Assembly: GCA_032433765.1 (NCBI GenBank)
Contig: JAVIAB010000025.1
Location: 35,796,782 to 35,860,781, forward strand
Direction: 5' to 3'
Origin: Megaustenia siamemsis
Taxonomy: Eukaryota > Mollusca > Gastropoda > Stylommatophora > Ariophantidae
DNA length: 64,000 bases
The notes beneath the pieces are model-generated. The model saw only the letters and a program-made list of their open reading frames with translations, searched no databases and was not told the DNA's origin. Of the stretch, positions 35,701 through 47,457 are shown piece after piece. The position numbers and the translations under genes were made by a program. Numbering within the stretch: position 1 is the stretch's first letter; each line of letters begins with the position of its first letter.

Positions 35701-35807
35701 GCACTGCCTGGCTTTGATTTCCATTTGTAAAAATAAAATCTATTTGAGAGATGTCAGTCATTAGTGCAGCACATCTTGACGGCTGGTGTAACATGTGACT
35801 TGTAGTA
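35701..35807. other. Short spacer
   Basis: About 100 bp of unique sequence between LINE E and the GAGTGG array. Confidence 0.4.
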
Positions 35808-36930
35808 TGAGATGGAGTGAGAGTGGGAGTGGGAGTGGGAGTGGGAGTGGGAGTGTGAGTGAGAGTGGGAGTGAGAGTGTGAGTGAGAATGGGAGTGAGA
35901 GTTAGAGTGGGAGTGAGAGTGTGAGTGAGAGTGAGAGTGGGAGTGGGAGTGGGAGTGAGAGTGGGAGTGAGAGTTAGAGTGGGAGTGGAAGTGAGAGTGG
36001 GAGTGAGAGTGTGAGTGAGAGTGGGAGTGAGAGTGTGAGTGAGAGTGGGAGTGAGAGTGGAAGTGAGAGTGGAGTGAGAGTGTGAGTGAGAGTGGGAGTG
36101 AGAGTGTGAGTGGGAGTGTGAGTGGGAGTGAGAGTTAGAGTGGGAGTGGGAGTGGGAGTGTGAGTGGGAGTGAGAGTTAGAGTGGGAGTGAGAGTGTGAG
36201 TGAGAGTGGGAGTGAGAGTTAGAGTGGGAGTGGGAGTGGAAGTGGGAGTGGGAGTGGAGTGAGAGTGGAAGTGAGAGTGAGAGTGGGAGTGGAAGTGGAA
36301 GTGAGAGTGGGAGTGTGAGAGTGGGAGTGAGAGTGTGAGTGAGAGTGGGAGTGAGAGTGGAAGTGAGAGTGGGAGTGAGAGTGGGAGTAGAAGTGAGAGT
36401 GTGAGTGAGAGTGGGAGTGAGAGTGTGAGTGAGAGTGGGAGTGGAAGTGAGAGTGTGAGTGAGAGTGGGAGTGAGAGTGGAAGTGAGAGTGGGAGTGGGA
36501 GTGGGAGTGGGAGTGAGAGTGTGAGTGAGAGTGTGAGTGAGAGTGAGAGTGAGAGTTAGAGTGGGAGTGGGAGTGAGAGTGTGAGTGAGAGTGGGAGTGA
36601 GAGTTAGAGTGGGAGTGTGAGTGAGAGTGGGAGTGAGAGTTAGAGTGGGAGTGGGAGTGGAAGTGAGAGTGGGAGTGGGAGTGAGAGTGGGAGTGGGAGT
36701 GAGAGTGGGAGTGACAGTTAGAGTGGGAGTGCGAGAGTGAGAGTGGGAGTTAGAGTGTAGTGAGAGTGGGAGTTAGAGTGGGAGTTAGAGTGGGAGTGGG
36801 AGTGTGAGTGAGAGTGGGAGTGAGAGTTAGAGTGGGAGTGAGAGTTAGAGTGGGAGTCGGAGTGGGAGTGGGAGTGAGAGTGGGACTGAAAGTGGGAGTG
36901 GGAGTAAGATTGGTAATGGGAGTTAGAGTG
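35808..36930. repeat. Hexanucleotide (GAGTGG/GAGTGA)n, about 1.1 kb
   Basis: Degenerate 6-bp repeat, G-rich on plus. Runs of GGGAGT at 35825-35851 and 36491-36511 give four or more GGG tracts with 3-nt loops, a canonical G-quadruplex pattern. Open frames such as SESGSESG are artefacts. Confidence 0.96.
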
Positions 36931-37057
36931 CTACAGTGAACAAACAAAATCACTGGAAACAAACCTAACGTTATCTAGACCTTATCCCATCACTGCATAG
37001 ACTGTAAGAATTAGCCCTACATCATGTAACCGGTAGTGAGATAATTCTAGTATATAC

Positions 37058-37167
37058 CTGAGTGTAATGGGTACACATCATGCCTTGTGCACAGTTGCCA
37101 GTATTATAATCGTAGTAATTCACCTCATTGAACCAATATTGGACGAAATCTGCTGGTTCAAAGGAGC
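37058..37167 (-). CDS. CAP-domain secreted protein, exon 3
   Basis: The 110-nt exon has an ATACCTTTCTCTTGTAG acceptor (AG at 37168-37169) and a CACTCAG|GTATATAC donor, phase 1 in and phase 0 out. After completing the split glycine codon it encodes SFEPADFVQYWFNEVNYYDY, then NTGNCAQGMMCTHYTQ. WFNEV carries the second cavity glutamate and HYTQ the second cavity histidine of the CAP fold. The cysteine pair before HYTQ is the pattern of secreted CRISP/allergen V5 proteins. A 42-bp repeat lies 28 bp from the acceptor and the GAGTGG array about 130 bp from the donor. Confidence 0.94.
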
Positions 37168-37194
37168 CTACAAGAGAAAGGTATCATCTATAGC

Positions 37195-37326
37195 AATACA
37201 TAGCAATTTATCATCATCATTTATAACAGTATATAGTGATATACAGAGAAATGTATCATCATTTATGACAGTATATAGTGATATACAGAGAAATATATCA
37301 TCATTTATAACAGTATTTAGTGCTAT
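37195..37326. repeat. 42-bp tandem repeat, about 3 copies, split by LINE A copy 4
   Basis: Units contain ATCATCATTTATGACAGTAT, ATAGTGATATACAGAG and AAAT. Sequence of the same type resumes at 37761-37810 beyond the LINE. Confidence 0.9.
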
Positions 37327-37760
37327 TTCTTAAATGTTACGTAGAGCTAGTCTTAACATAAGGTTGCGAATCATGGACAATAGGACAACAGACAAGAAAA
37401 TTACTGGAGTCTAGAAATGTTGTTTTACAGAAGAATATTGAGAATACCATGGACAGCTAAGAAGAGTAATGAAGATATTCTGAGAGAGGTCAAAGCAAAA
37501 AGAGAGATAATTTCCAATATTAGGAAGAAACAATCATCATTTTTTGGCCATGTAATGAGAAGAGAACAACTGGAATATATTGTAACAACTGGGTAAATTG
37601 AGGGACGAAGAGATAGAGGGAAGCAAAGATAAAAAATAACAGACAGCTTAAGAGAATGGCTTGGCAGAAGGTCAACAACAGAAATGATAAATAGCTGCCG
37701 AGATCGAAAGTTGTGGAGAGACATGGTCACCTACGCCAGTAGGCCCGGTACTTGATGATG
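37327..37760 (+). mobile_element. LINE A copy 4, 3' fragment with 12-bp target duplication
   Basis: Plus orientation. It starts in the thumb region (CGTAGAGCTAGTCTTAACAT) and ends in the LINE A 3' end, ACTTGATGATG. ATTTAGTGCTAT at 37315-37326 and 37761-37772 is the target duplication, taken from a 42-bp repeat unit. Confidence 0.92.
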
Positions 37761-37818
37761 ATTTAGTGCTATATATATGCAGGGGAATTTATCATCATTT
37801 TACAATATATGCGATATT

Positions 37819-38063
37819 CTTATGAGTCACATGACTAAGATATTACTAAGACTCATCATTCGAAAAGTGTGAAACAAAATTAGTCCAGATATTAGTGAGA
37901 AACAATGTGGTTTTGTTAGAGGTAAAGATACGAACAATGCCATATACATCATAAGATCTTTAGTAGAAAGAGCTATAGAGGTGGAATCAGATCTATCTAT
38001 CAGCGGAATGGCGCTAAATAGTAGCCAACCTTCGATGTGGAGACGGCACTCAATGATGATGAT
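37819..38063 (+). mobile_element. Chimeric LINE fragment: A-type RT joined to B-type 3' end
   Basis: 37819-38000 encodes the A-type segment SHMTKILLR, CGFVRGKDTNNAIYIIRSLV, ERAIEVESDLS. From about 38005 the sequence is the LINE B end (GGAATGGCGCTAAATAGTAG, then CACTCAATGATGATGAT). About 1 kb that lies between these regions in complete copies is missing. Confidence 0.8.
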
Positions 38064-38069
38064 AACTGA

Positions 38070-38870
38070 TTGCTATTTTATTACATCAGAACAGGTAGGG
38101 TGATAATTTGAAACATCAGAACAGATGGAGTGATATATTATGAGATCAGAACAGATAGAATGAGAAATGACGACATTAGAACAGATAGAATGAGAAATGG
38201 CGACATCAGAACAGTTAGAATGAGAAATGGCGACATTAGAACAGATAGAATGAGAAATGGCGACATTAGAACAGATAGAATGAGAAATGGCGACATCAGA
38301 ACAGATAGAATGAGAAATGGCGACATCAGAACAGATAGAAAGAGAAATGGCGACATCAGAACAGATAGAAAGAGAAATGGCGACATCAGAACAGATACAA
38401 TGAGAAATGGCGACATCAGAACAGATACAATGAGAAATGGCGACATCAGAACAGATAGAATGAGAAATGGCGACATTAGAACAGACAGAATGAGAAATGG
38501 CGACATCAGAACAGATAGAATGAGAAATGGCGACATTAGAACAGATAGAATGAGAAATGGCGACATCAGAACAGATAGAATGAGAAATGGCGACATTAGA
38601 ACAGATAGAATGAGAAATGGCGACATCAGAACAGATAGAATGAGAAATGGCGACATTAGAATTGATGGAATGAAATATGATGACATTAGAACTGATAAAA
38701 AATCAGAAAGACAATTTTGCATCACAAATAATGGGGAAAAAATCAAGACATCAGAACTAGTAGAGTGAGAAATGAGGACATTGGAACTGGTAGTATGAGA
38801 AATAATTACATGAGAACCGAGATAATTACACCGTGATAACATTAGAGCTGATAGAATAAGAAATTATAGA
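38070..38870. repeat. 30-bp minisatellite, about 26 copies
   Basis: Unit GAACAGATAGAATGAGAAAT followed by GGCGACATCA. A 212-codon plus frame (IRTDRMRNGD repeats) results from the 30-bp period. It shares the AGAATGAGAA core with the next three arrays. Confidence 0.96.
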
Positions 38871-39069
38871 AGGGATATAATTGTCCATGTTATTCTCTTC
38901 TATTCAACTCATGGAATCAGTTCACTGCAATCGTGACATAACCACTCCACCGCCTGGTCACAGCTAAACAGTAATGTCTAAGTCACTCGGAATCATCACC
39001 TGGGCTACAGATGTTGGCAATCATGAAGATCAAAACCGGCCTAGCATTAACTCTAATTGTTCATGATGA
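38871..39069. other. Short spacer
   Basis: Unique intron sequence of the CAP gene. Short exon-like blocks were examined and not accepted. Confidence 0.4.
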
Positions 39070-39510
39070 CATCAGGATTGATATATTGAGATGTCATGAC
39101 ATCAGGATTGATATAATGAGAAATGATGTCATCAGAACTGAGAAAATCAGAAGCGACAACTTCATAATTGACAACATGAGAAATGATGTCATCAGAACTG
39201 AGAAAATCAGAAGCGACAACTTCATAATTGACAACATGAGAAATGATGTCATCAGAACTGAGAAAATCAGAAGCGACAACTTCATAATTGACAACATGAG
39301 AAATGATGTCATCAGAACTGAGAGAATGAGAAGCGACAACTTCATAATTGACAACATGAGAAATGATGTCATCAGAACTGAGAGAATGAGAAGCGACAAC
39401 TTCATAATTGACAACATGAGAAATGATGTCATCAGAACTGAGAGAATGAGAAGAGACAACTTCATAATTGACAACATGAGAAATGATGAGCTTAGGATTG
39501 ATGAAAGATG
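39070..39510. repeat. 60-bp tandem repeat, about 7 copies
   Basis: Exact 60-bp period. Units contain ATGATGTCATCAGAACTGAG, AAGCGACAACTTCATAATTG and ACAACATGAG. Confidence 0.96.
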
Positions 39511-39654
39511 ACTGATGACATTATAGTTGATGTCATCAAATCTGAATACATTTAAAATAATGATATCAGTGTTTGCAGAAATACAAATGCTGACATCAGT
39601 GTTGATAGAATGAGATAATCACATCAAGATAAATAGAAATAGAAATGATGACTT

Positions 39655-41450
39655 CAGATTTTATAGAACTAGAAATAACGGCATTAGATATTATAGAATG
39701 ATAAATTATGGTATTAGATATTATATAATGAAAAATTATGGTATTAGATATTATAGAATGATAAATTATGGTATTAGATATTATAGAATGATAAATTATG
39801 GTATTAGATATTATAGAATGATAAATTATGGCATTAGATATTATAGAATGATAAATTATGGTATTAGATATTATAGAATGAGAAATTATGGTATTAGATA
39901 TTATAGAATGAGAAATTATGACATTAGAAATGATGGCATTAGTTATTATAAAATGAGAAATTATGACATTAGAAATGATGGCATTAGATATTATAGAATG
40001 AGAAATCATGACATTAGAAATGATGGCATTAGATATTATAAAATGAGAAATTATGACATTAGAAATGATGGCATTAGATATTATAGAATGAGAAATTATG
40101 ACATTAGAAATGATGGCCTTACATATTATAAAATGAGAAATCATGACACTAGAAATGATGGCATTAGATATTATAAAATGAGAAATTATGACATTAGAAA
40201 TGATGCATTAGATATTATAAAATGAGTAATTATGACATTAGAAATGATGGCATTAGATATTATAGATTGAGAAATCATGACATTAGAAATGATGGCATTA
40301 GATATTATAGAATGAGAAATCATGACATTAGAAATGATGGCATTAGATATTATAAAATGAGAAATTATAACATTAGAAATGATGGCATTAGATATTATAG
40401 AATGAGAAATTATGGCATTAGAAATGATGGCATTAGATATTTAGAATGAGAAATTATTGCATTAGATATTATAGAATGAGTAATTATGACATGAGATATT
40501 ATAGAATGAGAAATTATGACATTTGAAATGATGGCATTAGATATTATAGAATGAGAAATTATGACATTAGAAATTATGGCCTTACATATTATAAAATGAG
40601 AAATCATGACACTAGAAATGATGGCATTAGATATTATAAAATGAGAAATTATGACATTAGAAATGATGGCATTAGATATTATAAAATGAGTAACTATGAC
40701 ATTAGAAATGATGGCATTAGATATTATAGATTGAGAAATCATGACATTAGAAATGATGGCATTAGATATTATAGATTGAGAAATCATGACATTAGAAATG
40801 ATGGCATTAGATATTATAAAATGAGAAATTATGACATTAGAAATTATGGCATTAGATATTATAAAAGGAGTAATTATGACATTAGAAATGATGGCATTAG
40901 ATATTATAGATTGAGAAATCATGACATTAGAAATGATGGCATTAGATATTTAGAATGAGTAATTATGACATTAGAAATGATGGCATTAGATATTATAGAT
41001 TGAGAAATCATGACATTAGAAATGATGGCATTAGATATTATAGAATGAGAAATCATGACATTAGAAATGATGGCATTAGATATTATAAAATGAGAAATTA
41101 TAACATTAGAAATGATGGCATTAGATATTATAGAATGAGAAATTATGGCATTAGAAATGATGGCATTAGATATTTAGAATGAGAAATTATTGCATTAGAT
41201 ATTATAGAATGAGTAATTATGACATGAGATATTATAGAATGAGAAATTATGACATTTGAAATGATGGCATTAGATATTATAGAATGAGAAATTATGACAT
41301 TAGACATTATGGCATTAGATATTATAGAATGAGAAATGATGGCATTAGATCTTATAGAATTAGATATTATGGCATTAGAAATTATGACATTAGATATTAT
41401 AAAATGAGAAATTATGACATTAGAAATGATGAAATGAGAAATGATGGTAC
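39655..41450. repeat. 30/45-bp minisatellite with higher-order duplication
   Basis: The left block (to about 39900) has a 30-bp unit (ATTATAGAATGATAAATTAT). The rest has a 45-bp unit (GGCATTAGATATTATAGAAT, GAGAAATTATGACATTAG). A block of about 370 bp at 40213 recurs near-identically at 40946, an offset of 733 bp. Confidence 0.94.
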
Positions 41451-41509
41451 CAGAACTCCTTGAATGAGAAATGCTTAAATCGGAATTGAAAGATTTGACG
41501 ATATTACGA

Positions 41510-42775
41510 TTTATAGAATGAAGAATGAAGACATCAGAACTAACAGAATGAGAACTGGTGACATTTGTATTGATAGATTAAGACATGAAGACATCAGAAC
41601 TGACAGAATGAGGACTGATGACATTTGTATTGATAGATTAAGAAATTAAGAAATGAAGACATCAGAACTGACAGAATGAGAACTGATGACATTTGTATTG
41701 ATAGATTAAGACATGAAGACATCAGAACTGACAGAATGAGAACTGGTGACATTTGTATTGATAGATTAAGACATGAAGACATCAGAACTAACAGAAGAGA
41801 ACTGATGACATTTGTGTTGAAAGATTAAGAAATGAAGACATCAGAACTGACAGAGTGAGAACTGATGATATTTGTATTGATAGATTAAGACATGAAAACA
41901 TCAGAACTAACAGAATGAGAACTGATGACATTTGTGTTGATAGATTAAGACATGAAGACATCAGAATTGACAGAATGAGAACTGATAACATTTGTGTTGA
42001 TAGATTAAGAAATGAAGACATCAGAATTGACAGAATGAGAACTGATAACATTTGTGTTGATAGATTATGAAATGAAGACATCAGAACTGACAGAATGAGA
42101 ACTGATGACATTTGTGTTGATAGATTATGAAATGACGACATCAGAACTAACAGAATGAGAACTGGTGACATTTGTATTGATAGATTAAGACATGAAGACA
42201 TCAGAAATGGCAGAATGAGAACTGATGACATTTGTGTTGATAGATTAAGACATGAAGACATCAGAACTGACAGAATGAGAACTGATGACATTTGTGTTAA
42301 TAGATTAAGACATGAAGACATGAAGACATCAGAACTGACAGAATGAGAACTGTTGACATTTGTATTGATAGATTAAGAACTGAAGACATCAGAACTGAAA
42401 GAATGAGAACTGGTGACATTTGTATTGATAGATTAAGAACTGAAGACATCAGAACTGACAGAATGAGAACTGATGATATTTGTATTAATAGATTAAGAAA
42501 TAAATACATCAGAACTGACAGAATGAGAACTGATGATATTTGTATTGATAGATTAAGAAATGAAGACATGAAGACACCAGAACTGAAAGAATGAGAACTG
42601 GTGACATTTGTATTGATAAAGACATGAAGACACCAGAACTGAAAGAATGAGAACTGGTGAGATTTGTATTGATAAAGACATGAAGACACCAGAACTGACA
42701 GAATGAGAACTGATGACATTTGTATTGATAAAGACATGAATACACCAGAACTGACAGAATGAGAAATAAAGACAT
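41510..42775. repeat. 60-bp minisatellite, about 21 copies
   Basis: Units contain GACATTTGTATTGATAGATT, AAGACATGAAGACATCAG and AACTGACAGAATGAGAA. The last five units lose part of the middle. Confidence 0.96.
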
Positions 42776-42972
42776 GACTATGTAAAATCTACCGCTCTTG
42801 CAGTCTTCTCTAATTCTCGAACAATAGAGACGATGGTTGCCTCAACCACATCCCACAAATCGTTGTGCCACTGGACAACATGGTCCCTTCAAACGCTAAG
42901 CTTTTTGCTGCTTGCAGTTCTGTGTATAGACTTATGATTAGGAAACATAGCTTTGGTGCAACATACAGATGT
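42776..42972. other. Short spacer with open minus frames
   Basis: A minus frame contains WHNDLWDVVEATIVSIVREL. It has an upstream stop and no convincing splice sites. It is not recognised. Confidence 0.3.
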
Positions 42973-43223
42973 TTTGTTTACGATGAATGATGATATCGTA
43001 TAACAGGGAGCAGTTGGCTGTGTTCACTTTCTGCGCGGTTTCGCCTTATGTCTTTTGGCGTGTGCTGAGACTGCTACGATGGGGACTACAGTTACCTTTC
43101 TTTGTTTGAGAGATGAGTTAGTAATTCGGATGATTCCACTGGCACGGGCGGTTGAGCAATTATGCATTTTAATTCGTTTGCTGTGATACCGAGGCCTTCC
43201 ATAACCAATAACCAATAATAATA
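42973..43223 (+). mobile_element. RX retroposon copy 2, most truncated
   Basis: 250 bp of RX 3' end, ending in CCATAACCAATAACCAATAA. A possible 8-bp target duplication ACAGATGT lies at 42965-42972 and 43224-43231. Confidence 0.85.
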
Positions 43224-43273
43224 ACAGATGTGGCCAGTTCTTTCACTTGATGGAAAGACGTAGCTAAAGATTG

Positions 43274-43855
43274 AATCTTGCGGTCTGTTGTTTGATGTGC
43301 GACGTGGATAAGCAGACGACTAACTGTGTTTTATATGTTCAGATTTGGAGTCAAAAATGATGTCTTAACATCATCAAGCGCTATACATTTTTTTAAAAAT
43401 ATGACGATCATCATTTTCACGGGGACCTGAACTTCTAGTCAACATGGTGGATAGGCGGAAGGAACCATGTACTGAAGGCTATGTATGAAAGTGTTCCTTG
43501 TTGCAGTTTCCTCATATTCCAAGTCCGGCTTGTTGCAGAAGCTACTGAGTTAAGTGCTCTGTGCACACCGTGAGCTGTGTGTCTCATCCGTTTTGATCAT
43601 GTTTCGATATTCCAATTGTTTACGATGAATGATGATATCGTATGGCAGGGAACAGTTGGCTGTGTTCACTTTCTGCGCGGTTTCGCCTTATGTCTTTTGG
43701 CGTGTGCTGAGACTGCTATGATGGGGACTACAGCTACCTTCCTTTGTTTTGGAGATGAGATAGTAATTCGGATGATTCCACTGGCACGGGTGGTTGAGCA
43801 ATTATGGATTTTAATTTGTTTGCAGTGATACCGGAGCCTTCCATAACCATAACCA
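43274..43855 (+). mobile_element. RX retroposon copy 3, 5'-truncated, with 13-bp target duplication
   Basis: TAGCTAAAGATTG at 43261-43273 and 43856-43868 flanks 582 bp. The 5' part aligns with the end of the copy 4 coding region (CTGTGTTTTATATGTTCAGA against CTGTGTGTCTATATGTTTGG). The remainder is the common 3' region and the AACCAT tail. Confidence 0.9.
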
Positions 43856-43868
43856 TAGCTAAAGATTG

Positions 43869-44410
43869 CATGAAACAGTTGAAGAAACGTGCACCTTCTA
43901 GTCAATTCATAACTCCGTGCTGACCTTTTTATTTGAGACATTCATTTCTTGATATCTTTTCTTTAACTGCAGGTTTTTTTCTTCTTTTCGTTTTGTTAAC
44001 TGCTGTCTGTTTTAGCAGAAGTCTCACTATCTTGATAATAATCTTCATCTTTCAGACTGTTCATCAATTGACCATGTTTAACACTCATATACCATTATCT
44101 GTTTTCCTTCATCACTTTCTCTCAACAAGATATTTGTTGTGTCATGTTGCTGCCCACAGCTATTCTGCTACAACTTCCAGCTTCAGCCCAATGCATCAGT
44201 CATCATGCTCAGCTACATTGGCCCAATTTTGCCTTTCTTCTCCAATCTACAATCAGTGTGACGGTAATGAACTTTGACATCAATATATCAACACTTTTGT
44301 TGATATACATTGATGAACTTTCCAGTGTTTTGTCATTTATTAGAATTCTGTAAGTTGTACCTGGACAACTGTGTTCGTAACATTTTGATCAGACTCAACT
44401 CAAATGTAAC
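43869..44410. other. Intron spacer of the CAP gene
   Basis: Unique sequence. A hydrophobic 114-codon plus frame (43933-44277) starts just upstream of a CTTTAACTGCAG acceptor-like site. It has no recognised domain and its composition is that of T-rich intron DNA. Confidence 0.4.
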
Positions 44411-44418
44411 AAAGTTAC

Positions 44419-44551
44419 CTTGGTTTGAATAAAGACTCTCCCCTACATCTTTGTAACCAGCAACGTTAGTCCTACTTTCTTGGGAAGTGTGAGCCCACCT
44501 GCATTGTTGTGCCACGTTCTGGGCAAGTTCTTCAAGTTTTGTGTCCCATTC
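44419..44551 (-). CDS. CAP-domain secreted protein, exon 2
   Basis: The 133-nt exon has a GTTATTTTTCTTCAG acceptor (AG at 44552-44553) and a CCAAG|GTAACTTT donor, phase 0 in and phase 1 out. It encodes EWDTKLEELAQNVAQQCRW, then TNVAGYKDVGESLYSNQ. This is the W-D-x-x-L-x-x-x-A-Q helix of CAP proteins, the first conserved cysteine and the VGES loop holding the first cavity glutamate (VGEN in most relatives). Frame, phase and content agree with exons 1 and 3. A 50-bp array begins 12 bp upstream of the acceptor and its unit contains the same AACAATAATGTTGTTAT as the acceptor region. Confidence 0.95.
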
Positions 44552-44563
44552 CTGAAGAAAAAT

Positions 44564-45172
44564 AACAACATTATTGTTTGTATACGTGTGTTTGTGTACA
44601 CACGTACAGATATAACAACATTATTGTTTGTACCCGTGTGTTTGTGTACACACGTACAGATATAACAACATTATTGTTTGTATCCATGTGTTTGTGTACA
44701 CACGTACAGATATAACAACATTATTGATGGTGTCCATGTGTTTGTGTACACACGTACAGATATAACAACATTATTGTTTGTATCCTTGTGTTTGTGTACA
44801 CACGTACAGATATATCATTGTATTTTGCATGTATCCGTGTGTTTGTGTACACACATACAGATATAACAACATTATTGTTTGTATCAGTGTGTTTGTGTAC
44901 ACACGTACAGATATAACAACATTATTGTTTGTATCCGTGTGTTTGTGTACACACGTACAGATATAACAACATTATTGTTTGTATCCGTGTGTTTGTGTAC
45001 ACACGTACAGATATAACAACATTATTGTTTGTATCCGTGTGTTTGTGTACACACGTACAGATATAACAACATTATTGTTTGTATCCGTGTGTTTGTGTAC
45101 ACACGTACAGATATAACAACATTATTGTTTGTATCCGTGTGTTTGTGTACACACGTACAGATATAACAACCA
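44564..45172. repeat. 50-bp minisatellite, about 12 copies
   Basis: Units contain ATTATTGTTTGTATCCGTGT, GTTTGTGTACACACGTACAG and ATATAACAAC. Each unit has the palindrome GTGTACAC. Units are nearly identical. Confidence 0.96.
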
Positions 45173-45246
45173 ACATGATTGGTTCACCAGCATTGACTTG
45201 TCATACTTATAAAGATACACTACAATTACTGTTTGTATGCATGGAC

Positions 45247-45492
45247 ATAGGGCACAGGACTTAGACAAACACAGATCCACGTCACTTCTTCGGATGATGG
45301 AAATGGGAGTTAAGATGGGCACAGCCAGAAATGAGAAACTTAGTGGCCGTGTAAGAAGACTTATCAACCAACATAGAACTGGAGTCGTCAGTCGCTGGAC
45401 ACTGAGGGAATTGCTGAGGAGGGGATCTGAGCACCTATGGGCATGTTCGGAGTGCAATGATGATGACCAGCAAATAACTCATTTAACTCAAT
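45247..45492 (+). mobile_element. LINE C copy 2, 3' fragment
   Basis: Encodes DLDKHRSTSLLRMMEMGVKM, RTGVVSRWTLRELLRRG and LWACSECNDDD, matching LINE C copy 1, and ends in AACTCATTTAACTCAAT. Opposite strand to copy 1. Confidence 0.9.
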
Positions 45493-45549
45493 GCATGGAC
45501 ACTGTAGTCATACCAAATAAGTCCGACGCCACTGATTGCGAAGTCATGG

Positions 45550-46547
45550 CAATATTAGTCTCATGAGCCACATGACCCAAATATTACTGAGAATCATCAT
45601 GGAATCATGAGACATGCAAGGAACAAAAAATAAAACCATTTATGATGAGAGTTGGAAGAAATGAGTTGGGGAGAGATGCAACAATGTGGATTTGTGGAAG
45701 GAAAGGGTACCATTAATGTAATAGACATCCTGAGAACAGTGATAGAAAGAGCTATATAGGTAAAGAAAGATCTATATGTGTGCTTTATAAACTACACAAA
45801 AGCATTTGACAAAGTAAAGCATGTGGAAATAATCAGTTTGCTGGAGAAACTAAACATTGATGGCAAGGTTTAGTGAATCATAAAAAACATGTACTGGCAA
45901 CAAACAGCAGCCATAAGAATTAGCAACCAAACAGGACAGTTCCAATATATAAAACAAGGAGTCAAACAAGGCTGTGTGCTATCACTGGATTTGTTTTCAC
46001 TTTACAACGAAAATATTATGAGATCAATAGTAGACAAAAAAATGAATTGAAGTCAACGGTCACAACATAAAAAAATTGAGATATGCGGATGACACAGTCT
46101 TAATAGCAGAGACAGAGAACGAACTACAAGAAATGATAGACATAATAGTAAAAGAAAGCAACAAGAAAGGTCTTAGTCTGAATAGTAAGAAAAGAGAAGT
46201 AATGGTCATATCGAAGAAACAATCATCACCATCATGCAGCATAAAAATAAACAGGACACATCTGAAACAAGTGCAACGTTTCAAATACTTGGGCACAATA
46301 ATTACATCAGATGGGAGATGCACCACAGAAATAAAAAGCAGAATAGCTCAGGCCAAAATAGCATTTCAGAAAATGAAAAATATCTTAAACAACAAATCTA
46401 TGTCAATAGAAGTGAGAAAGAGAGTCGATCGGTGCTATATAGAGCCAATTCTGACCTATGGAAGCGAATCATGGACAGTAGACAAATAAATAAAAAGACG
46501 ATTAGAGACCACAGAGATGGGATATCTCAGAAGATGAATGAAGCAAA
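45550..46547 (+). mobile_element. LINE A copy 5, diverged RT to C-terminus
   Basis: Plus orientation. It encodes SHMTQILLRI, YVCFINYTKAFDKVKHVEII, GVKQGCVLSLDLFS, MRYADDTVLIAETENELQEM and [12 protein letters not shown]. Motif A has N for the catalytic D. Stops and shifts are frequent. It is more diverged than copies 1-4 and runs into an ATGG microsatellite. Confidence 0.85.
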
Positions 46548-46727
46548 TGATTGATGATGGATGGATGGATGGATGGATGGATGGATGGATGGATGGATGA
46601 ATGGATGGATGGATGGATGGATGGATGGATGGATGGATGGATGGATGGATGGATGGATGATGGATGGATGAACAAAAGATGGATGGATGGATGGATGAAA
46701 CAAAAGATGGATGGATGGATATTACAA
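46548..46727. repeat. (ATGG)n microsatellite
   Basis: About 40 ATGG units with interruptions (GAACAAAAG, GAAACAAAAG), grown at the broken end of LINE A copy 5. Confidence 0.97.
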
Positions 46728-46769
46728 AATACATCAGGCATAAACAGATAAGACAAACAAATCAATGAC

Positions 46770-47216
46770 GCAATGTCTTACATTGACACATGATACCTTA
46801 CATTGACACGTGATATCTTACACTGGCACGTAATATCTTACACTGGCACGTCATATCGTACAATGACACGTGATACCTTACAATGACACGTGATACCTTA
46901 CAATGACACGTGATACCTTACAATGACACGTGATACCTTACAATGACACGTGATACCTTACAATGACACGTGATATCTTACAATGACACGTGATACCTTA
47001 CAATGACACGTGATACCTTACAATGACACGTGATACCTTACAATGACACGTGATATCTTACAAAGACACGTGATACCTTACATTGACACATGATACCTTA
47101 CACTGATACATGATACCTTACACTGACACGTGGTACCTTACACTGACACGTGATATCTTACAATGACACGTGATACCTTACACTGACACGTGATATCTTA
47201 CAATATCTTACAATGG
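46770..47216. repeat. 20-bp minisatellite with an E-box per unit, about 22 copies
   Basis: Unit ACAATGACACGTGATACCTT. Most units carry the palindromic E-box CACGTG. RX copy 4 interrupts it, and 48812-48865 is its continuation. Confidence 0.96.
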
Positions 47217-47218
47217 GA

Positions 47219-47226
47219 TGACGTCA
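47219..47226. promoter_or_regulatory. CRE-like palindrome at the RX 5' end
   Basis: TGACGTCA starts 3 bases into the element. CAAAATGGCAGC, close to a YY1-type site, follows about 13 bases later. Together they could form an internal promoter carried by the retroposed transcript. This is inference from consensus only. Confidence 0.45.
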
Positions 47227-47457
47227 TGGGACGCACCAAAATGGCAGCTTATTTATATTCGAGCTATGGACCAAGCAATGTTTACATGATAACACGATAA
47301 ATGTTATTGCTGCGAGTTGGCAGATTTTTGAAAATGTTTTCAAGGGTTTGAACATAAATGTTTGTTCACAGTTCGTTAACCTTCGCTGTAGATAAAGTCG
47401 TTAATTGGATGGCTTCGTTTCAGACATTTTTGACGTTGGTAGCTAAGGACCTAACTT